A stretch of 10,251 bases of DNA, taken from positions 1 through 10,251 of the forward strand of contig NZ_CALTWS010000090.1 of the NCBI RefSeq assembly GCF_943913055.1. The letters are read 5' to 3'. Numbering within the stretch: position 1 is the first letter of the stretch; every line of letters begins with the position of its first letter. This DNA is from an uncultured Brevundimonas sp. (lineage in GTDB: Bacteria; Pseudomonadota; Alphaproteobacteria; Caulobacterales; Caulobacteraceae). Shown here piece after piece: positions 4,311 through 10,251 of the stretch. A model generated the notes under the pieces. It made no database searches and was not told the DNA's origin. It saw only the letters and a list, made by a program, of their open reading frames with translations. Position numbers and translations under genes: made by a program.

Positions 4311-6624
4311 GCTCCGGTGCGGCCGCAGCCACCGTCGCCTCCAGCGGCAGATGCAGGATGAAGGCCGCGCCCTTGCCGGGCTCGCTCTCGACCTCGGCCC
4401 AGCCGCCGTGCAGTTCGACCAGGGCCTTGACCAGGGCCAGGCCGACGCCGGGGCCGCCCCGCTCGCGCCGAACGAAGCGGTCGAAGACGTGGGCCTGCAG
4501 GTGATAGGGGATGCCGCGTCCCGTATCCTCGACCCGGATGCGGACCTCCGAAGTCGTCGCCTCGGCAGCCAGGGTGACGGAGCCGCCCTCGGATACCGCG
4601 CGCGTGGCGTTGTCCAGCAGGTGATCCAGGCACTGGGCGATGCGGCCGGCATCGGCACGGATGGGCTTCAGGCCGGCGGGACAGTCGACAATGAGCTTGG
4701 CCCCGCGCCCCTCGATCCGGGCACGGACCTTCGATGCGGCGTCGTCCAGCAGATCACTGAGGCGGATGTCGCCGAGCGCCAGCTCCATCTCGCCCGCGTC
4801 GATCTGGCTCATGTCCAGCACATCGTCGATGGATCGGGCCAACTGGCTGGCGGCGATGCGGATGGCCCCGGCATGCTGGCGGCTGCGCTCGGGCAGATCG
4901 CCCAGGGTCTCCAGCAGTTCGGAATAGCCGACGATGGTCGTCAGCGGCGTGCGCAGTTCATAGGAGACGCTGCCCACGAACTCGCGCTTCAGCGCCTGGC
5001 TTTCCTCCAGGGCAGCGGCCTTGGCGGCCAGGGCCTGTTCCAGATCGCGCCGCGCCGTTACATCGGAGAAGGCAACCAGGGTCGCACCATCGGGCAGGGG
5101 CCGCGTCTGCCAGGCCGCGACGCGACCGTCGACGGTCCGGCCCTCGCCAGAAATCGGTACGCGGCTTTCCGGATCGGGATCGGCGACGCGTGCCTTCAGC
5201 CCCAGCCACAGGGCCGGATCGGGCATGGTCTGCTGACACAGGGCGGCTAGCGCATCGAACTCTCCGGCCGTTTCCAGCTGATCAGGACGCAGGGCCCAGA
5301 ACCGCTCGAACGCCTCGTTGTGCAGGCGCAGCCGTCCATCGGAGCCGAACACGGCCACGGCGTCGTTCAGCTTGTCCAGGGTGGCGGTCTGGACCTGCAA
5401 CTGGGCATTGAACCGGCTGCGCAGCTGAAGCTCGTCGGTGATGTCGGAGAACAGCAACAGCACGCCGCCCAGCGGGTGCGGCTGGCGCACGATACGCAGG
5501 GTGCGACCGTCGGGCAGGGACCAGCTGTCGTCGGGTGCGGCCTCCGTCGCCCCGTAGAACTCCAGCTCATTGGCCTTCCACCCGGCGTAATCGATGACCT
5601 CCGGCAGCTGTCGGCGCTGGCGCAGGGCGTCCAGCAGTTCGGCATGGGTGGGCCGCTCATCCAGCCAGGCCGGATCGATGTTGAACAGCTGCTGGAAGGC
5701 GGTGTTGTGAAACGCCAGCCGTTTGCCGGGGCCGAAGATGGCCACGGCGTCGGCGAGGTGGTTCAGCGTCTCGTCATGCGCCTCCACGTGACGACGCAGG
5801 GTGTCGCGCGTTTCCTCCGCCTCGGTCATGTCCAGGGCAAAGGCCAGCACGGCCCCGGCCCCGCCTTGGACCGGCTCGGCCATGATGCGCCAGGCCCGCC
5901 GGCGACCATCCCCGGTGGTCCAGCGGAACCCCTCCTGGTGCTGGCGCAGGCGACCCGCCTCGGCCACGATGGCGTCGGCCCCGCGGTCGAAGCTCAGACC
6001 CTGGTCGCGTGCCTCTTCGATCGTGTCGACCTTCAGTTCCGCCAGCCACGCCTTATTGGCCCAGGCCAGCTTGCCCGATGCGTCGGTGATCCAAGTCGGG
6101 GCGGGGTAGGCCTCGGCCAGCAGGCCCAGTCCACTCTCGGCCGCCGTGCCCATCAGGGCCAGTCGCGACAGGCGCAACCAGGCGGCCCCGGCCGAGGATC
6201 GGCCCTCGACCGTCCAGGCGGCGGTCGATCCTTCCAGCACCGCATCGAAGGCCTCGCCCCGCTCGATCAGGGCGTCGAGCCGCTCGGCCTCGATGCGGCG
6301 CACAGCATCCAGCACGACCAGCGCCGGATCGGTGTCGTGGGCGGGTGGCTGCAGCGCCAGTTCGCTGACGATGGTGCGCCAGGCCCCCTCCGACCCCAGG
6401 CGCCGCGTCTGTCCGTCGGGCGTCAGCGCCAGGCGCACATCCTCGAATGCCGCCAGCGCGCCATCGCGGTCGGCCAGATCGACGCGGGCCGCCGCCAGCT
6501 CGGCCTCGGCCTTTGCGGCACGCTTGGCCAGCTGCCCACGCAGCCGTGCGGCCCAGGCGCTGAGCGCCAGCGCCAGACCCGCGGCACCCGCGGTCGCGAC
6601 ATAGGCGATGTCGGCGTCGTCCAT
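4288..6624 (-). CDS. divL: DivL-type tyrosine-containing sensor kinase homolog, cell-cycle regulator
   Basis: The protein has 778 residues, close to the 769 of Caulobacter crescentus DivL. An N-terminal membrane helix (about 8-28) and a coiled coil (about 30-65) are followed by PAS-like regions at about 165-270, 285-400 and 415-525. A DHp helix and an ATPase domain follow: N box LLDNATRA 669-676, G1 box DTGRGIP 700-706, G2 box GPGVGLALVK 724-733. The H box reads SVSYELRTPLT, with Tyr555 where kinases have His; this is the hallmark of DivL (Tyr550 in C. crescentus). In Caulobacter, DivL binds CckA and phosphorylated or unphosphorylated DivK and so controls CtrA. Start: ATG 6624 (MDDADIAYVA) precedes the membrane helix; the frame is open to 6936, but that extension runs antisense through the divergent metallopeptidase. 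The last residues are encoded by the telomere-like repeat. Confidence 0.93.
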   Translation of the reverse strand: MDDADIAYVATAGAAGLALALSAWAARLRGQLAKRAAKAEAELAAARVDLADRDGALAAFEDVRLALTPDGQTRRLGSEGAWRTIVSELALQPPAHDTDPALVVLDAVRRIEAERLDALIERGEAFDAVLEGSTAAWTVEGRSSAGAAWLRLSRLALMGTAAESGLGLLAEAYPAPTWITDASGKLAWANKAWLAELKVDTIEEARDQGLSFDRGADAIVAEAGRLRQHQEGFRWTTGDGRRRAWRIMAEPVQGGAGAVLAFALDMTEAEETRDTLRRHVEAHDETLNHLADAVAIFGPGKRLAFHNTAFQQLFNIDPAWLDERPTHAELLDALRQRRQLPEVIDYAGWKANELEFYGATEAAPDDSWSLPDGRTLRIVRQPHPLGGVLLLFSDITDELQLRSRFNAQLQVQTATLDKLNDAVAVFGSDGRLRLHNEAFERFWALRPDQLETAGEFDALAALCQQTMPDPALWLGLKARVADPDPESRVPISGEGRTVDGRVAAWQTRPLPDGATLVAFSDVTARRDLEQALAAKAAALEESQALKREFVGSVSYELRTPLTTIVGYSELLETLGDLPERSRQHAGAIRIAASQLARSIDDVLDMSQIDAGEMELALGDIRLSDLLDDAASKVRARIEGRGAKLIVDCPAGLKPIRADAGRIAQCLDHLLDNATRAVSEGGSVTLAAEATTSEVRIRVEDTGRGIPYHLQAHVFDRFVRRERGGPGVGLALVKALVELHGGWAEVESEPGKGAAFILHLPLEATVAAAAPELGLGSGG

Positions 6625-6723
6625 CCCTGATCCGTCAAGCGGAGCCCCACGCCCCTCGATTCGGTAACCATAACCCGCGTCGCGCGATTTGCGAGCGGGC
6701 GACAGGCACCCGATATTGGGGCC
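6625..6723. promoter_or_regulatory. Divergent promoter region between divL and the metallopeptidase gene, with one GANTC site
   Basis: These 99 bases separate two divergently transcribed genes and must contain both their promoters. I see no clear consensus -35/-10 pair. A GATTC (GANTC, the CcrM methylation site of Caulobacterales) lies at 6658-6662, about 35 bases before the divL start. An imperfect stem (CCCGC... with ...GCGGG, about 6674-6700) lies in the middle. No TTAA-N7-TTAA CtrA box is present. Confidence 0.5.
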
Positions 6724-7143
6724 ATGACCGAGACTGCCCCTTTCGCCTGGAACGATCAGGCCGCCCCGTCGCTGGATGACTTCGCCCGACTGGCCCGCGA
6801 GGCGTTCGACGCCCTGCCAGCGCCCTTCGGAGCCTTGGCCGGTGATGTCGTGATCCGCATCGACGACTTTGCCGATGAGGAAACACTGGCCGGCTTCGGC
6901 ATGGAGGATCCGTTCGAACTGACGGGCTTGTATCATGGTGTCGATATCGGCCTGCGGGACGGCATGGGGGCCGCGCCGGAGCCGTCACGCATCTTCCTGT
7001 ATCGCCGCCCGATCCTGGACGAATGGTGCGAGCGTGGTGACGTGGGATTGTCGGAGATCATCGCCCATGTCCTGATCCACGAGATTGGGCACCACTTCGG
7101 TCTGGACGACGACCGGATCCACGAGGTCGAGGCTGACGACTGA
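6724..7143 (+). CDS. Small zincin-family metallopeptidase
   Basis: This 139-residue protein fits the minimal zincin family annotated as 'metallopeptidase family protein' (Zincin_1/DUF1025 type). Near the C-terminus it carries HEIGHHFGLDD (119-129): H119 and H123 would bind zinc and E120 would act as general base. A following H133 and E134/E136 may supply the third ligand. There is no signal peptide, so it is cytoplasmic. Its substrates are unknown, and family members are generally uncharacterised. The ATG at 6724 gives a normal family N-terminus; the preceding GGGG tract is a poor Shine-Dalgarno. The gene is divergent from divL and 67 bases upstream of rlmN, from which a recognisable promoter-like sequence separates it. 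Confidence 0.9.
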   Translation: MTETAPFAWNDQAAPSLDDFARLAREAFDALPAPFGALAGDVVIRIDDFADEETLAGFGMEDPFELTGLYHGVDIGLRDGMGAAPEPSRIFLYRRPILDEWCERGDVGLSEIIAHVLIHEIGHHFGLDDDRIHEVEADD

Positions 7144-7150
7144 GCCCCGC

Positions 7151-7179
7151 CTTAAATCCTGCCCGATCTGTGCTATAAG
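7151..7179 (+). promoter_or_regulatory. Possible promoter of rlmN
   Basis: GCTATAAG (7172-7179) closely resembles the Caulobacter housekeeping -10 element GCTANAWC, with a poor -35 (CTTAAAT, 7151-7157) 14 bases upstream. Transcription would start near 7186, giving a leader of about 25 bases to the TTG start. The -10 is convincing by eye, the -35 is not. Confidence 0.4.
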
Positions 7180-7210
7180 GCCCGCTTCCCGCCCGTCCAG
7201 GATATTGCCC

Positions 7211-8365
7211 TTGAGCCTCTCGCTCGACCTTACGCGCACGACCGCCGCCACGCCCGGACCCGTCAATCTGGCGGGCCTGACGCGTGCGGGCCTGCGTCAG
7301 GCGCTGATCGATGCGAGCGTCTGTCCGCCCGAGAAGGCCAGGATGCGCGCGTCGCAGATCTGGGGCTGGATCCACCATCACGGCGTCACCGACTTCGCCA
7401 TGATGAGCAATGTCGCCAAGGACATGCAGGCCAAACTGGCCGAGGCCTTCACCCTGGCCCGGCCCGAGATCGTCGAACGCCAGGTATCGAAGGACGGCAC
7501 CCGCAAATACCTGATCCGTACCGCGCCAGGCATCGAGGTCGAGGCGGTCTACATTCCTGACGTGGGTCGCGCGGGCGCCTTGTGCGTATCGTCCCAGGTC
7601 GGATGCACCCTGAACTGCACCTTCTGCCATACGGGCACGCAAAAGCTGGTGCGCAATCTGACGGCGGCAGAGATCGTGGCCCAGGTCCAGGTCTGTCGCG
7701 ACGATCTGGGCGAATGGCCATCGCCGATGGAGGATCGCCGGCTGTCCAACATCGTCTTCATGGGCATGGGCGAGCCGCTCTACAATCTGGACCATGTCGC
7801 CGATGCGATAGAGATCATCAGTGATCCCGAGGGCATTGCCCTGTCGCGACGCCGGATCACGGTTTCGACCAGTGGCGTGGTGCCGCAACTCGGCCCGCTG
7901 GGCGATCGCACCCAGGCCATGCTGGCCATCAGCCTGCATGCCACCAACGATGCGCTGCGTGACGTTCTGGTGCCGCTGAACAAGAAGTATGATCTGGACG
8001 CCCTGATGGCGGGCATCCGGGCCTATCCGGGCTTGTCGAATGCGCGGCGGGTGACCTTCGAATATGTCATGCTGAAGGGCGTCAATGACAGCCCGGACGA
8101 GGCGCGGGCCCTGGTCAAGCTGATCGAGGGCATTCCCGCCAAGGTCAATCTGATCCCCCTCAACCCCTGGCCCGGCACCGATTATCAGTGTTCGGACTGG
8201 CCCACGATCGAGCGGTTTGCCGCCATCCTGAACAAGGCCGGTTTCGCCAGCCCGATCCGCACGCCGCGCGGTCGCGACATCCTTGCCGCGTGCGGTCAGT
8301 TGAAGTCGGAGAGCGAGAAGCTGCGGGCGTCCGCATTGCGCAAGGCGGAGCAGGCAGCCGCTTGA
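7211..8365 (+). CDS. rlmN: Dual-specificity RNA methyltransferase RlmN (radical SAM), TTG start
   Basis: RlmN methylates C2 of A2503 in 23S rRNA and of A37 in some tRNAs, using radical SAM chemistry. The [4Fe-4S] ligands are C132, C136 and C139 in GCTLNCTFCHTG. The two mechanistic cysteines are also present: C125 (LCVSSQVG, matching E. coli C118) and C361 (RGRDILAACGQL, matching C355, the residue that is methylated during catalysis). MGMGEPLYN at 184-192 is the GGEP-like SAM-binding motif. An ATG at 7085 is in frame but lies inside the metallopeptidase gene. TTG 7211 gives 384 residues, the same length as the E. coli enzyme, and has AGGA eight bases upstream; the other TTG at 7205 is too close to that site. 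All catalytic residues are intact. Confidence 0.96.
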   Translation: MSLSLDLTRTTAATPGPVNLAGLTRAGLRQALIDASVCPPEKARMRASQIWGWIHHHGVTDFAMMSNVAKDMQAKLAEAFTLARPEIVERQVSKDGTRKYLIRTAPGIEVEAVYIPDVGRAGALCVSSQVGCTLNCTFCHTGTQKLVRNLTAAEIVAQVQVCRDDLGEWPSPMEDRRLSNIVFMGMGEPLYNLDHVADAIEIISDPEGIALSRRRITVSTSGVVPQLGPLGDRTQAMLAISLHATNDALRDVLVPLNKKYDLDALMAGIRAYPGLSNARRVTFEYVMLKGVNDSPDEARALVKLIEGIPAKVNLIPLNPWPGTDYQCSDWPTIERFAAILNKAGFASPIRTPRGRDILAACGQLKSESEKLRASALRKAEQAAA

Positions 8366-8394
8366 CACGATAGCGCAGTTCTCTCAGCCTTGCG

Positions 8395-8409
8395 CCTCCA
8401 ACTGGGAGG
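8395..8409 (+). promoter_or_regulatory. Short hairpin covering the Shine-Dalgarno of the secreted-protein gene
   Basis: CCTCC (8395-8399) can pair with GGAGG (8405-8409) across a 5-base loop. GGAGG is the core of the purine-rich ribosome binding site (GGGAGGGGG) eight bases before the ATG at 8417. The stem is short but all G-C. The GGGGG tail remains free, so any masking would be partial. Confidence 0.35.
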
Positions 8410-8416
8410 GGGTGCT

Positions 8417-9367
8417 ATGCGTAGTGTCTTGGCTCTTGGAGGGCTGTTTTTTGCATTAGCCACTTCGGCGCCGGTCACGGCGCAGGCTCAAGCGGTGGGA
8501 CCGCGGGCCATTACCGCAGCCATCGAACAAGCATCCAGAGAGTGTCGTGTTTCCGGCGGCGTCTTCGTGACGGCCCAGGGCTTCGATACGCGCCTCAGCC
8601 TGAATGACGACGAGGCACCGGATCACATTCTCGACTTCGGGGCGGCGGAATGTCGAGACGCGAGACGCGACTATGTCGGCGCTGCCAGAGGGGGTGAACG
8701 CGACGGCGGATGCGGTCGGAATGGTTGCCGTGTGCAGGTCTTTCTGTCCGGGCCGCGCGGTCACCAGAGCGTCTTCAGCGAGCCTGTATGGGCGGTGGCC
8801 GTGGTCAAAAGCACGGCCCCGGCGCGCGTGCGTTTCAGCGCGTCGTCCATGCCAGGCTGCGAGGCGAGCTATGCCGAGGGGTGCCATGCCGAGTGGGGCT
8901 GGCAGAATGGCCGGTTTGATCGCCTGCGCTGGCTGACCCGAAACGATGTGTCGTCGAGCGAAGCGGTTGCAGCTCCCGCGCCGCAACGCTCGGTAGCTGA
9001 GGACGAAAGCAGTGTGCGGCGCTTCATGATGGCGGTCTATGAGCCGTACAAGCGGAACGACTTTTCGAATTATATTCAGGATGTGTTCTCGCCTTCACTC
9101 GACAGACTGATAGAGGACGCTTCGGACACGGACGCTGGTCTAGGTTGCGATGTCATTGTCGGTGGCCAGGACTTTGAGCGGGTGGATTACCGGATCGATG
9201 ACATCCGGCTCGACGGCGACCGGGCGCGGGTCGCGATCCGCGATACGAGTTTCGGCAGTCCTTGGCGGTCCAAGACCTATGTACTGGAAAAGTCCGGGAC
9301 GGGCTGGCTGATCGACGACATCGTCTTTGCCGATGGGGAACGGTTCAGACAGACGCTTCGCTGCTGA
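8417..9367 (+). CDS. Secreted protein: cysteine-rich N-terminal region plus DUF3828-like C-terminal domain
   Basis: The ATG at 8417 has a GGGAGGGGG ribosome binding site and gives 316 residues starting with a clear Sec signal peptide. Its hydrophobic core is about 4-19 and it is probably cleaved after A26 (AQA/VG). A TTG at 8390 is in frame but would put a non-hydrophobic extension before the signal. The mature protein has two parts. Residues 30-175 are unrecognised and hold six cysteines (43, 79, 99, 104, 148, 156). A Ser/Ala/Pro linker at 178-195 follows. Residues 198-316 resemble DUF3828 (RRFMMAVYEPY start, SPSLDRLI, CDVIVGGQDF, and a GWLIDDIVF strand near the end). Eight cysteines in the mature chain suggest periplasmic disulfides. 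A few AT-richer stretches (ttttttgc, ttcgaattatattc) contrast with the neighbours. Function is unknown; it lies 51 bases after rlmN. Confidence 0.8.
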   Translation: MRSVLALGGLFFALATSAPVTAQAQAVGPRAITAAIEQASRECRVSGGVFVTAQGFDTRLSLNDDEAPDHILDFGAAECRDARRDYVGAARGGERDGGCGRNGCRVQVFLSGPRGHQSVFSEPVWAVAVVKSTAPARVRFSASSMPGCEASYAEGCHAEWGWQNGRFDRLRWLTRNDVSSSEAVAAPAPQRSVAEDESSVRRFMMAVYEPYKRNDFSNYIQDVFSPSLDRLIEDASDTDAGLGCDVIVGGQDFERVDYRIDDIRLDGDRARVAIRDTSFGSPWRSKTYVLEKSGTGWLIDDIVFADGERFRQTLRC

Positions 9368-9390
9368 ACGGTTGTACTGGAAGCATCCAT

Positions 9391-9453
9391 CCGCCGGTTA
9401 CAAGGCGGCAACGCAACATTTCCTGACACAGTGTGTCCCCGCAACGCTTGCGG
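9391..9453. repeat. Three consecutive short inverted repeats in the 9368-9504 intergenic region
   Basis: Three palindromic units follow one another: CCGCC (9391-9395) with GGCGG (9404-9408) around an 8-base loop; GACAC (9425-9429) with GTGTC (9433-9437) around AGT; and CCGCAA (9439-9444) with TTGCGG (9448-9453) around CGC. The first could be a terminator-like stem for the upstream gene, though no T-run follows. The other two are almost contiguous and look like a binding region or leader structure before the DUF350 gene at 9505. Confidence 0.45.
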
Positions 9454-9504
9454 AATGAGGCGAAAAGCGGGCAAGCGTCTGCAACCTCTGATCGACCGGA
9501 CGCC

Positions 9505-9948
9505 ATGGACGCCTCGACCCTTCCTCCTGTGCTGGACAGCGCCGAGTTTCAGGCGTTCGCCACCGGCTTTCCCACCATGATCGCGCATCTGGCGGTGACG
9601 CTGGGTCTGATGCTGGGCGGAGCGCTGATCTACGTCTGGATGACGCCCTGGAGGGAGATCACCCTGATCCGTCAGGGCAATCCCGCCGCCGCCCTGGCCC
9701 TGGCCGGGGTGCTGGTCGGCCTGGCCATCCCACTGGCGGTCAGTCTGAACGTTTCCACCTCGATACGCGACATCCTGATCTGGGGTGTGGCGACGGTGGC
9801 CCTGCAGTTGCTGGCCTTCCGCTTGGTCGACATGCTCCTGACCGGCTTGCCACAGCGGATCCGACAGGGCGAGATCGCCGCCGCCATTTTGCTGGTCGGG
9901 GCCAAGCTGTCGACCGCGCTGATCCTTGCGGCGGCCCTGACGGGCTGA
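9505..9948 (+). CDS. DUF350-domain inner-membrane protein
   Basis: From ATG 9505 the protein has 147 residues and four predicted membrane helices: about 25-45, 60-82, 88-112 and 122-145. The size, helix number and small-residue-rich pattern fit the DUF350 family, whose molecular function is not established. A GTG at 9433 is in frame and would add 24 hydrophilic residues, but it lies inside a palindrome and gives no family-like sequence, so I prefer 9505 (MDASTLPPVLDS), although only a weak GGA precedes it. The following protease gene begins nine bases after its stop, so the two form an operon. Tight linkage to a membrane-anchored protease suggests a shared envelope role; that is inference. 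Confidence 0.8.
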   Translation: MDASTLPPVLDSAEFQAFATGFPTMIAHLAVTLGLMLGGALIYVWMTPWREITLIRQGNPAAALALAGVLVGLAIPLAVSLNVSTSIRDILIWGVATVALQLLAFRLVDMLLTGLPQRIRQGEIAAAILLVGAKLSTALILAAALTG

Positions 9949-9957
9949 GGCAGGACC

Positions 9958-10251
9958 ATGTCGCGCCCCCCTGACTGGCTGATCTATCTGGGCGTCGCCG
10001 GGGCCTTGCTGCTCTTCTCCCTGAGCAAGCGTGAAAATGCCGATGCGCCTGTACCGACGGTGCCGGACGATACCGAAGGCCCCCTGCTGGGTCCGGTCAC
10101 CCCGTTCGATCCGGAAGTGATCGTCAACGCGCCGGACATTCCCTTCCAGCCCTCGTCAGGCACGGCCTTTTCTGTAGCCCGCCAAGGCCGCTGGATCACG
10201 GCGCGACATGTGGTCGAGGGCTGTCGCCAGCCCGCCATCATGGTGGGCGGT
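9958..10251 (+). CDS. Membrane-anchored trypsin-like serine protease, N-terminal part (cut by window edge)
   Basis: The frame is open from ATG 9958 to the window end (98 codons) and starts nine bases after the DUF350 stop, with an AGGA close upstream. The N-terminus has a short positive and hydrophobic anchor (about 6-21, WLIYLGVAGALLLF), so the protein is probably tethered to the inner membrane facing the periplasm. An acidic, Pro-rich linker spans about 24-63. Then GTAFSV at 68-73 and WITARHVVEGC at 79-89 follow, the usual first strand and catalytic-histidine segment of S1/trypsin-like and HtrA-related proteases; H84 would be the catalytic histidine. The aspartate and serine of the triad lie beyond the window, so activity cannot be judged. 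Confidence 0.82.
   Translation, partial: MSRPPDWLIYLGVAGALLLFSLSKRENADAPVPTVPDDTEGPLLGPVTPFDPEVIVNAPDIPFQPSSGTAFSVARQGRWITARHVVEGCRQPAIMVGG

Noticed and set aside
5320..6630. Long open frame (436 codons) on the + strand antisense to divL
   Set aside because: It is a GC-skew shadow: the divL frame has coherent PAS, H-box and ATPase motifs, while this frame gives low-complexity Gly/Gln/Arg-rich sequence with no domain.
6625..6936. N-terminal extension of divL by 104 codons
   Set aside because: It would cover the divergent promoter and the start of the metallopeptidase, and would place a non-hydrophobic stretch before the membrane helix that normally opens the protein.
7085..7210. In-frame ATG start for rlmN inside the metallopeptidase gene
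   Set aside because: The extra 42 residues are unlike RlmN. TTG 7211 has AGGA at good spacing and gives the normal family length.
7058..8368. Long open frame (436 codons) on the - strand antisense to rlmN and the metallopeptidase
   Set aside because: Both opposing genes have complete catalytic motifs; this frame has none and is typical of high-GC antisense shadows.
8362..8390. TTGACA at the rlmN stop as a -35 box for the secreted-protein gene
   Set aside because: No acceptable -10 lies at either the usual 17-base or the shorter Caulobacter-type spacing, so I do not call a promoter.
1..10251. Mobile elements, phage genes, CRISPR array, defence or biosynthetic cluster
   Set aside because: No transposase, integrase, regularly spaced repeats, nuclease/toxin pair or modular synthase is seen; the gene content is mostly core.

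Overview
The window is GC-rich and densely coding. It looks like a chromosomal segment of an alphaproteobacterium of the Caulobacteraceae, most likely Brevundimonas or a close relative. The best evidence is a DivL-type histidine-kinase homolog whose phospho-acceptor histidine is replaced by tyrosine, a protein known from Caulobacter and its relatives. The succinate dehydrogenase subunits and RlmN also look alphaproteobacterial. The genus is an inference; no rRNA or similar marker is present.

Region 1 (1-1846, + strand) is a tightly packed operon end: the 3' part of sdhA, then sdhB, an adrenodoxin-type [2Fe-2S] ferredoxin starting with TTG one base after the sdhB stop, and a PilZ-domain protein whose frame can be extended upstream only to a CTG codon overlapping the ferredoxin stop. 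Region 2 (1851-6624, - strand), in transcription order, holds divL, a HAD-family phosphatase, an AraC-family regulator and a 73-residue hydrophilic orphan. A 26-nt near-perfect inverted repeat of telomere-like sequence (TTAGGG units) covers the end of divL and abuts the start codon of the HAD gene. A near-match to an EcfG/SigT general-stress promoter precedes the AraC gene. A perfect 10-bp hairpin lies upstream of the orphan.

Region 3 (6724-10251, + strand) is divergent from divL. It holds a small zincin metallopeptidase, rlmN (TTG start), a secreted two-part protein with a DUF3828-like C-terminus, a four-helix DUF350 membrane protein, and the first 98 codons of a membrane-anchored trypsin-like serine protease cut by the window edge.

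Most of this is housekeeping and cell-cycle content. I see no phage genes, transposases, tRNA or rRNA genes, CRISPR array or obvious defence system. The least explained items are the telomere-like inverted repeat at the divL/HAD junction, the non-canonical start of the PilZ gene, the orphan small protein, the two-part secreted protein and the DUF350-protease pair. No stretch over 300 bases lacks a gene; the longest gap is 2073-2307.
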